The notes below the pieces were generated by a model, which had not been told where the DNA came from, did no database searches, and saw only the letters and a program-made list of their open reading frames with translations. Source: Cloacibacillus evryensis DSM 19522 (lineage in GTDB: Bacteria; Synergistota; Synergistia; Synergistales; Synergistaceae). Taken from it: a stretch of 64,000 nt of DNA. The DNA lies in contig NZ_KK073872.1 of assembly GCF_000585335.1 (NCBI RefSeq), positions 192,001 to 256,000 of the forward strand, given 5' to 3'. Every line of letters starts with the position of its first letter. Position 1 is the stretch's first letter. The position numbers were made by a program, and so were the translations under genes. Below, piece by piece: positions 58,197 through 64,000 of this stretch.

Positions 58197-58880
58197 CTAT
58201 ATGTTATGGTAGATCTTTTTCGTTTCTTCGAACTGATACGCGACAGCCTTGCCGATGATCTTGAATTCGTTGATATCGGCGGCGTCATCGGCGGAAACAT
58301 AGATAGCGTCGCTGTTATTCCCTGGGAAGAGATAAAGGGCTCCGTGTCTTGTATACTGCGGCCGCTTCAACGTCAGCTTCCCCTTATAAAAAACAAGGGC
58401 TATGTCAAAATTGGCGACACGTTCAGCGGGGTTTATCACCACGTAGCTCCCCTCGCGTATGGCGAATTTTTCGAAAGACTTATCGCGTGTAACAATAGCA
58501 AAAGGCTGGCTATGCGGCTGCACATTGCCGATGAGCGCCTTGGGCATGATTATGTGTTCGGTGCTTGCTGCGATGAGATCCGCCGAGGGGATGAGGTTAT
58601 ATGAATCGTTGCTGGACAGCACGGGGACGATAATCCTGTCGCTGACGCCGTACGCGTAAACAGAGTGTGTCTGCGGAGAAGCTATGCCCGTAGAGAGATA
58701 CTCTATGGAAACACCAAGTATATTCGCGATCGTGACGGCGTCGCTCACCTTGGGCTCCCGTTCCTCTCTCTCATAACGCGCGATCGTCTCGGCGTCCACG
58801 CCTAACGGTTCCGCGATATCGTGACGTTTTAAGCCTTTTTCCCTGCGCAGGCGACTCAAGCGGGCGCCAAAAGTTTCCAT
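58197..58880 (-). CDS. XRE-family repressor with S24/LexA-like C-terminal domain
   Basis: Regulator of 227 residues: a Cro/C1-type helix-turn-helix (FGARLSRLRREKGLKRHDIA, residues 4-60) and an S24 domain (about 125-215). A possible self-cleavage Ser is in TRDKSFEKFAIREGSYVV and the Lys in YKGKLTLKRPQY, so autoproteolysis during stress is possible, as for phage repressors and LexA. No phage genes are nearby. It converges on the SNF2/SWIM pair and diverges from a Synergist-CTERM gene; a palindrome 24 bp upstream of its start is a candidate operator. Confidence 0.85.
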   Translation of the reverse strand: METFGARLSRLRREKGLKRHDIAEPLGVDAETIARYEREEREPKVSDAVTIANILGVSIEYLSTGIASPQTHSVYAYGVSDRIIVPVLSSNDSYNLIPSADLIAASTEHIIMPKALIGNVQPHSQPFAIVTRDKSFEKFAIREGSYVVINPAERVANFDIALVFYKGKLTLKRPQYTRHGALYLFPGNNSDAIYVSADDAADINEFKIIGKAVAYQFEETKKIYHNI

Positions 58881-58903
58881 ATGCTCACCTCTTTCATATG
58901 AAA

Positions 58904-58922
58904 ACTACCGCATTATGGTAGT
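58904..58922. promoter_or_regulatory. Palindrome ACTACC-7-GGTAGT, candidate operator
   Basis: Perfect 6-bp inverted repeat with a seven-base centre, 24 bp upstream of the repressor start codon. Position and symmetry fit an autoregulatory site of the S24-type repressor. Confidence 0.5.
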
Positions 58923-58974
58923 GGTTTCAATAAAAAAATGTTGCTATATAAGCGTTAATATCCCTTAATTTTAT

Positions 58975-59002
58975 TTGACACTATAAAATTATTGTATATA
59001 CT
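58975..59002 (+). promoter_or_regulatory. Promoter of the third Synergist-CTERM gene
   Basis: TTGACA (58975-58980) and TATACT (58997-59002) with a 16-bp spacer in very AT-rich DNA. The start codon is 240 bp away, so the leader is long; it contains the hairpin CGTATG/CATACG (59081-59096). The ribosome site GGAGGT is in the loop of a small ATAAG/CTTAT stem (59228-59243 area). Confidence 0.7.
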
Positions 59003-59241
59003 CTATTTATTTACGATAATTTTATTATATAAACAAAGCGTCTCAACCACGCTATTACAGGGAGCCAAAAGCGAGCGCTGCGTATGCGGCCATACGTTTC
59101 ATAAAGTCAGAAAAAGTATTCGTCAAACCATCATATAAACGAAGGTGATGCGAAAAACAGTCAATATTTCCTCAATGTATGACGGACGCGGCAAAAGGGC
59201 GTTTCGGTGAAAGTTGGTTCAAACGATAAGGAGGTACTTAT

Positions 59242-61884
59242 ATGAAGAGGAGCATTTTGATTTTTGCCGCATTATGCGCTCTGCTGACGGCGGTCGTGTC
59301 AACCGCGGCCGTCAGCACAGGAGGCGTCCTGGTCAAACAACAGGACGGGACAACAAGGGACATTTCCATTCCGGTACAGGACGATAACGACAGATGGCTT
59401 CACAACGTTGAAACAGCCTCACTATATGGGGCTTGGGACAATGTGGAAATGGCGATCTGGGGGATATCGTCCGATAATACTTTGTTGAACCTCATAATCT
59501 CTGGAGATTTTGATTTCAAAAAGACGGACCCGAACAGAGGATGGTTTAACGCCTACGGCGGTAAGGATTGTTATAACGAGCCATTGGATATTAAAGGCGA
59601 TACAAAACTTGTTGTGACTGGAGATAAAAACGCGAAGATAGATCTGGACAACGGCGGCATATCGCTCTTTGGCGGAGCCAGCCTCTATGCCAGCTACGGC
59701 GGAGATATTCAAGGCAGTACGTTATTAGTGCTTCAAGGTGAATCACCTACATTTACGCCTGATAAAGATGTGGATGAAAATATCAACCTTTATGGTGGTA
59801 GCGCAATAGGAAATGATGGAATAAAGATTCATACCATTCATGGCGATTCAAGTGTAATGATAAATGCTCCTTGGGATTTGGGAGATAATGACAGAGATAT
59901 TAGTTTTGTCATTGGCGGAAGCGATGTACAAGGACGTTCAAAAGTAGTAACTAAGGGCAAAACGTATGTGCTTATTGACAATAAAAAAGCCAGCGCGACA
60001 AATGTCAGAGGTGGAGGAAGAGCGTCGGATAGCTCGACCTGTGTCATAGATGGCGGCAGTGAATTGCTTTTTAAGAATGGCTCCATTGGCAACGCCTATG
60101 CCGGATGCTACGCATCTCAGCACGCTAAAGCCTACACCGCCAAGACATATGTGGAGATTCGTGATATCAGCGCCCCCGGCGACGCGATGATTACGGGCGG
60201 CGGCGTCTCTGGTTCTAATTATGATCTCGACGATCCAACAATGGTTTGCATCAATGTCGTTAGCGGCGATACATATATCCTTGTTGAGCCATCCGCTGGT
60301 TACACAGGCAAAGGTGTTTGCCGTATATTCGGCGGCTCGAATATCAGGGGAGCTGGGGCAACGGCTGAGATACTAGGCAGCACGAATATCGTCATTAGCG
60401 GTGATGCGGCCCTCAACGTGATAAAGCCGCAGAATCCGGAAAAAGATTGGACACACATCAGTGCGGGGGGGTTCCGCAAAAACAACAAAACAATCTCAAA
60501 CGACGTAAAGGGCGACGGCAACATCACATTCAAGAACATTACCAATATATCAAAGCTTATGAATAACACCGCTTTGGGTGGCCAGGGGCGTGAACGTGAC
60601 GATGATATGCCCGGTAACCTTGGCTTTTACGACAATTCTGTCGTGGGCACGTCGCGCCTTATTTACGATAACGTTCAAGGCGTAACCGGCGCAAGGACGT
60701 TTCTGTTTGACGAAATAATTTTCAAGAACGGAAGCAATGTGACATTCAACAGATCACTGTCACAGCTCTATTCTGATGACGACAGAGATAAAGAAACAGT
60801 CACGTTAGTCGTAGAAAAGGGCAGCACTCTCCGTATTTCCAAAGATCCGACGGGAGATACCGGCAACCCGGTGCTTGGAAACGCGAAGATCGACGGTACG
60901 CTCATAGTGGACGAAGGGATGACTCTAGTTCTCAATAACAGTCTTGAAGTCGGCGAAGGGGCCTCTGTCAAAGGCAGCGTTGTCGTGAAGAAAGTGGAAC
61001 CGGTAAAGCCTCCCGTCAAACCGGAAAGTGAAGGTGTTATTCCAGTAAAAGCGCAGGCGGTGAATACAATCGAAGAACTCCCGGCCAACGTTGCTGTTCT
61101 CGTTGAAAAACAGCCTAACGGAGAGCTCGTCGTCACCTCGTCGAAATTTATCTCGGCGGTCCTGTCGAGCGACATCAGCGGTACGGTCGATACCGATCTC
61201 ATCAAATCGATGCCGGTGATCAAGAGCGCCGTCTCGGCGGATAAAACGGCGCTGATCTCATTTAAGGCAAGGTTGGATGAATTCTCCTCCAAGAAGTTCA
61301 GCGATCTTGTACTTTGCAAGATAATACCAGGCAAGGTGCTGAAGTTTGCCCTTCAGAGCGTTCCGGAAAAGATAAAATCCGGCGAATTCACCGTTACGGC
61401 CGCTGACGGCAAAGCCGTCGACCTCAACGGCTCGCCGAGCGCGGGAACCGAATATCTCATCAATCTCGCCGTCGCGGATAACAGCGAGTATGACCTTGAC
61501 CCGGCTAAAGGCGCGATTCTTGATCCCGCGGTGCTCACGGTAAATAAGGAAAAGCTAACTCTGTCCGCCACGGAACTCACGCTGTTTGTCGGAGAATCCG
61601 CTTCCCTGAAAGCGTCGGGCTATGCGGCGGGAGCGGCACTCTCCTGGCAGAGTGGCGACAAATCCGTAGCGGCGATCGAAGGTTCCGGCGCGGAGGTAAC
61701 TGTCAAAGCGCTGGCCGCGGGGACGTCCGATATCGCAGTAAGTGACGGAACCGCGACCGTGACCTGTAAAGTGACGGTAAAACCCGGCACAAGCGGCGGC
61801 GGTTCCGGCGGAGGGTGCGATGCCGGAATCGGGGTCATCGCCCTGGCCGCGCTGCTGCCCTTTGCTTGGCGCAGAAAAAGGTAA
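59242..61884 (+). CDS. Secreted Synergist-CTERM protein with beta-rich repeats and a Big2-like domain
   Basis: Surface protein of 880 residues, function unknown. Signal peptide (about 1-24), a long beta-rich region with repeating GG, VxxG and GDxxxxI elements (residues 30-590) that probably form a beta-solenoid, a Pro/Lys/Val linker (VVKKVEPVKPPVKPESEG, about 583-600), then domains ending with a Big2-type Ig fold (LTLSATELTLFVGESASLKA, about 770-850). The C-terminus is SGGGSGGGCDAGIGVI, a hydrophobic segment and WRRKR, matching Synergist-CTERM. The region 59700-60300 is much richer in A+T than its surroundings. AAGGAGGT precedes the start. Confidence 0.87.
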   Translation: MKRSILIFAALCALLTAVVSTAAVSTGGVLVKQQDGTTRDISIPVQDDNDRWLHNVETASLYGAWDNVEMAIWGISSDNTLLNLIISGDFDFKKTDPNRGWFNAYGGKDCYNEPLDIKGDTKLVVTGDKNAKIDLDNGGISLFGGASLYASYGGDIQGSTLLVLQGESPTFTPDKDVDENINLYGGSAIGNDGIKIHTIHGDSSVMINAPWDLGDNDRDISFVIGGSDVQGRSKVVTKGKTYVLIDNKKASATNVRGGGRASDSSTCVIDGGSELLFKNGSIGNAYAGCYASQHAKAYTAKTYVEIRDISAPGDAMITGGGVSGSNYDLDDPTMVCINVVSGDTYILVEPSAGYTGKGVCRIFGGSNIRGAGATAEILGSTNIVISGDAALNVIKPQNPEKDWTHISAGGFRKNNKTISNDVKGDGNITFKNITNISKLMNNTALGGQGRERDDDMPGNLGFYDNSVVGTSRLIYDNVQGVTGARTFLFDEIIFKNGSNVTFNRSLSQLYSDDDRDKETVTLVVEKGSTLRISKDPTGDTGNPVLGNAKIDGTLIVDEGMTLVLNNSLEVGEGASVKGSVVVKKVEPVKPPVKPESEGVIPVKAQAVNTIEELPANVAVLVEKQPNGELVVTSSKFISAVLSSDISGTVDTDLIKSMPVIKSAVSADKTALISFKARLDEFSSKKFSDLVLCKIIPGKVLKFALQSVPEKIKSGEFTVTAADGKAVDLNGSPSAGTEYLINLAVADNSEYDLDPAKGAILDPAVLTVNKEKLTLSATELTLFVGESASLKASGYAAGAALSWQSGDKSVAAIEGSGAEVTVKALAAGTSDIAVSDGTATVTCKVTVKPGTSGGGSGGGCDAGIGVIALAALLPFAWRRKR

Positions 61885-61911
61885 TATTTTCTAGGACAGA
61901 TTCATCAATTT

Positions 61912-61953
61912 CCAAGCCGGCACATAAAATCCGTGCCGGCTTGGAGTTCTTTA
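61912..61953 (+). terminator. Terminator of the third Synergist-CTERM gene
   Basis: Perfect 12-bp stem CCAAGCCGGCAC (61912-61923) with 61933-61944, nine-base loop, then AGTTCTTTA, 28 bp after the stop. Confidence 0.85.
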
Positions 61954-62086
61954 ATCAGCGAGCAGAGCGGTTACACTGTTATTTCATTGAAGCAACCTAC
62001 ATTGAAATAAGTCGTTTGATTTTCTTATCTTATTTCAATATCATTGTCACTTCGCCTCCGTACCATTTCGCCCTTTACCGCGTCTC

Positions 62087-62707
62087 TTACTTTTTCTTCT
62101 CCTTCGCCCACTCGGCCTCTAGCTTTTCCAGTTCGTCGATGGTGATCTTTTTATAGCCCTTGGGCTCGTTGAAGAGGTTGGGGTCCTGCGGGGCCGTCTT
62201 TATTTTTTGGTATTCGTAGGAGGCGGAGCCGTTCAGCGACTCCATCTTTACGGGGATGGGAAAGCCGCTGCGGTGCCATTCGTAGTACTGGTCCTGCGTT
62301 TCGCCTTTGTTGTATTTCACCGTCACGAGGAATTTTTTGAGGCGGTAGCTGTCCACCATCTCGTAGCCGAGGTCTTTGCGCGAGAGGTCTCCGGTGTCTT
62401 TCGCGGCGTTTGTTTCTTTGACGTCCCCGGGAATGACGCCCCAGAATTCCTCTTCCACGTAGACTCTCTTTTTGGGGAAGATGATCCACATTACCTTCTT
62501 GTCGGCGCGCGTGACCTCTATTGAGTCCATGCCCTCCATTTCGAAGCGGGACTTTTGCCCCGTCATGTATATTTTCCCCTTGCGCACGGAGTCTCCGTCT
62601 TTTTCAACGAATTCGGCGCTGAAGTCCAGCGCGAGAGCCTGCAGCGCGAGAGCCATGACAAGAATGGCGGCGGCCGCGGCGATCATCGTTATTTTTTTCA
62701 GTTTCAT
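62087..62707 (-). CDS. Exported DUF4412/LolA-fold-like protein
   Basis: Protein of 206 residues with a signal peptide (ITMIAAAAAILVMALALQAL, about 6-27). The mature part is a single beta-rich domain beginning DFSAEFVEKDGDSVRKGKIY and carrying FEMEGMDSIEVTRADKKVMW, typical of DUF4412 and of LolA-like folds that hold lipids in the periplasm. It has no lipobox and ends in a charged KLEAEWAKEKKK tail. Monocistronic. Confidence 0.8.
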   Translation of the reverse strand: MKLKKITMIAAAAAILVMALALQALALDFSAEFVEKDGDSVRKGKIYMTGQKSRFEMEGMDSIEVTRADKKVMWIIFPKKRVYVEEEFWGVIPGDVKETNAAKDTGDLSRKDLGYEMVDSYRLKKFLVTVKYNKGETQDQYYEWHRSGFPIPVKMESLNGSASYEYQKIKTAPQDPNLFNEPKGYKKITIDELEKLEAEWAKEKKK

Positions 62708-62833
62708 GTTGTACCTCTCTTTACTTTTTGCTCCGCCGTGTTTTTGTGGTGATGACAGCGGCGGTTATTCTGATATTATATAATCGCCTGTGAGATCGCG
62801 CATCAATTAAATTTATGATATGCCGGTGATATC

Positions 62834-63712
62834 GTGCTTTATGGGATTTTTTTGAGTGTCATTACCTGTTTCTGCTGGGGCAGCACGGCGTTTTTATTGC
62901 GTGGGATAAGAGGGCTGGACGCTTCTGAGATGTCGCTGATGCGTTCCTGCGGCGGCCTTGTCTGCGCCGTCGGCCTGGTGTCTCTTGTACAGGGCGCGAA
63001 CGTGGAACAGCTTGGGGCTTCGGAGGCGCTGGTATTTATCGCCCTCGTGCTCTGCAACAACGTTATCGGCGACGTCTTTCTCTTCTTCGCGCTGCACCGC
63101 CTCGGCGTCGCGCGCGGCTCCGCGATCGCGAGCTCATATCCGATCCTTGTGGCGTTCGCCTCGCATCTCTTTTTCGGCTCTCCGCTCACGCCGGCGATCG
63201 TGACCGGCACGCTTCTTGTCGTCGCCGGGGTCGCGCTGCTCTGCCGCACCGGCCGGGATGAGGGCAAACTCTCCGCTTCGGGGCTTGTCTATGCCTCCCT
63301 CGCCAGCGTTTTTTGGGCCGCCGGGCTTCTATTTAATAATGAGCTGCTTGTGGAGGGGCTCACTCCCGCGACGGTCGTGCTGGGACGCGGCGTCACCTTT
63401 TTCTCGATCGCCTTTCTGATCTGGTTTTTCCGCCTGTTGACGGTCAAGCGGGATCTCGACGGTTGGCGGGTGTTTCTCAAAAGGGATTCTCTCTACGGGC
63501 TGCTGGCGGGGGCGTGCTCGCTGGGCTTCGGCGCCTGGTTTTATTCAAGCGCTCTGGAATATGTCTCCCCTGCCGTCGCCACGCCGATCGGGGCCTCTAA
63601 CCCGATAATCGCCTCGGTGCTCGCGATGCTGGTTTATAAGGAGCGGCTGCGCCCCGCGCAGTGGGCGGGGATAGCGCTGGCCGTAGGCGGCTCGATCCTG
63701 GTGACTCTTTGA
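62834..63712 (+). CDS. EamA-family (DMT) transporter
   Basis: Inner-membrane transporter of 292 residues made of two EamA repeats, ten hydrophobic segments in all (first FLSVITCFCWGSTAFLLRGI, last WAGIALAVGGSILVTL). Such proteins export or import metabolites such as amino acids; the substrate is unknown. GTG start at 62834. A terminator follows. Confidence 0.88.
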   Translation: MLYGIFLSVITCFCWGSTAFLLRGIRGLDASEMSLMRSCGGLVCAVGLVSLVQGANVEQLGASEALVFIALVLCNNVIGDVFLFFALHRLGVARGSAIASSYPILVAFASHLFFGSPLTPAIVTGTLLVVAGVALLCRTGRDEGKLSASGLVYASLASVFWAAGLLFNNELLVEGLTPATVVLGRGVTFFSIAFLIWFFRLLTVKRDLDGWRVFLKRDSLYGLLAGACSLGFGAWFYSSALEYVSPAVATPIGASNPIIASVLAMLVYKERLRPAQWAGIALAVGGSILVTL

Positions 63713-63743
63713 CCTGAACGCCTGCCGTTCGCTTGATATGAAA

Positions 63744-63785
63744 CGCGCCCTCCCGTCTTTTCCCGGAGGGCGCGTCCTGTTTTAT
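63744..63785. terminator. Terminator between convergent genes
   Basis: Stem CGCGCCCTCC (63744-63753) with GGAGGGCGCG (63765-63774) and an 11-base loop, followed on the plus strand by TCCTGTTTTATTT. On the minus strand it lies about 35 bp after the metQ-like stop and may act for both. Confidence 0.85.
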
Positions 63786-63808
63786 TTGTGCGGCGCGGGA
63801 CGGAGGCC

Positions 63809-64000
63809 TTAGAACGCGGCGACGATCCCCTTCGGCACGAGGTTTTTATTGATGTATTCTTTGACTTCCTTGGAGTTGGCGGCCTTTACAAGCGCCTTCA
63901 CCGCGGGGGTGTCTTTATCCGCGCCGCGCACGACGAGGACGTTCGCGTAGGGGGAGTCTTTGCCCTCGATCACGATCGCGTCTTTCGCGGGGATCAGGCC
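63809..64000 (-). CDS. metQ: MetQ/NlpA-type methionine-binding lipoprotein, 3' part only
   Basis: The last 63 codons of a gene running off the window edge. The frame reads GLIPAKDAIVIEGKDSPYAN, then VLVVRGADKDTPAVKALVKA and SKEVKEYINKNLVPKGIVAAF. The YANVLVVR...D...PAVKALVKAANSxEVKEYI pattern is the C-terminus of the periplasmic D/L-methionine-binding protein of the MetNIQ ABC importer. The permease and ATPase would be expected beyond the edge. Confidence 0.8.
   Translation of the reverse strand, partial: GLIPAKDAIVIEGKDSPYANVLVVRGADKDTPAVKALVKAANSKEVKEYINKNLVPKGIVAAF

Noticed and set aside
58197-58880. Prophage boundary suggested by the C1-like repressor
   Set aside because: No integrase, structural or lysis genes are near, and the flanking genes are chromosomal.
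59003-59241. Cyclic-di-GMP riboswitch in the long leader of the third Synergist-CTERM gene
   Set aside because: A few matching short motifs occur, but the core and tetraloop-receptor layout cannot be reconstructed.

Overview
The window is 64 kb of a GC-rich bacterial chromosome. The best guess is a member of the Synergistota close to Cloacibacillus. Three secreted proteins end in the Synergist-CTERM sorting tail (Gly-rich stretch with Cys, hydrophobic segment, basic end). The cell has an outer membrane: there is a patatin fused to an Omp85-type barrel and a complete lipid A L-Ara4N operon. The rest of the gene content fits an anaerobic amino-acid and organic-acid degrader (amino-acid decarboxylases, a B12-dependent mutase-like protein, a TRAP binding protein, MetQ). 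Genus-level placement is inference; no 16S gene is present.

Layout. 0-8.5 kb: MATE exporter, two Synergist-CTERM proteins, a membrane-anchored LuxR-type regulator, a beta-hydroxyacid dehydrogenase, an MscS channel. 8.7-8.8 kb: tRNA-Asn with its own promoter and terminator. 9-14 kb: acid-stress/decarboxylation block (gadC, gadB, and divergent aspD). 14-21 kb: cytidylate-kinase-like protein, an NCS2 permease, a BvgS-like hybrid kinase and an unknown exported protein. 21-30.3 kb: a nine-gene minus-strand run, arnT-arnB-arnC-arnA(formyltransferase)-arnA(dehydrogenase)-arnD-arnE-like-ugd followed by a PuuD-like hydrolase. Together the arn genes and ugd would make UDP-glucuronate, convert it to L-Ara4N, flip it and attach it to lipid A. 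30.5-34.7 kb: second NCS2 permease and the patatin autotransporter. 35-41 kb: an actin-fold hydantoinase/oxoprolinase-like ATPase, a B12-binding mutase-like protein and a TRAP binding protein, facing a CdaR-type regulator. 41-46 kb: a pair of BMP-type ABC permeases without an ATPase, YitT, a small unknown protein, a universal stress protein. 46-58 kb: ComB-like phosphatase, RecQ, TPR protein, DUF2156 protein, exported cyclophilin, nucleoside kinase, and a SNF2 helicase coupled to a SWIM zinc-finger protein. 58-64 kb: S24-type repressor, the third Synergist-CTERM protein, a DUF4412-like exported protein, an EamA transporter and the 3' part of a MetQ gene at the window edge.

The most unusual feature is not a gene. 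Four intergenic loci (about 32.1, 43.6, 45.4 and 52.0 kb) carry a repeat of about 120-130 bp (called RPT1 here) with identical 15-bp inverted tips and an internal long hairpin. The framework (tips, AATAA/TTAT flanks, internal loop, apical stem) is conserved, while the 14-19 bp hairpin arms differ completely between copies yet stay complementary within each copy. All four copies sit within about 5 bp of a stop codon, in the same orientation relative to that gene, and the hairpin is followed by a U-rich tract as in a terminator. Two loci also carry a second inverted-tip element (RPT2) built on related tips. No transposase is nearby. This looks like a family of non-autonomous, structure-selected 3'-end elements that I do not recognise as described.
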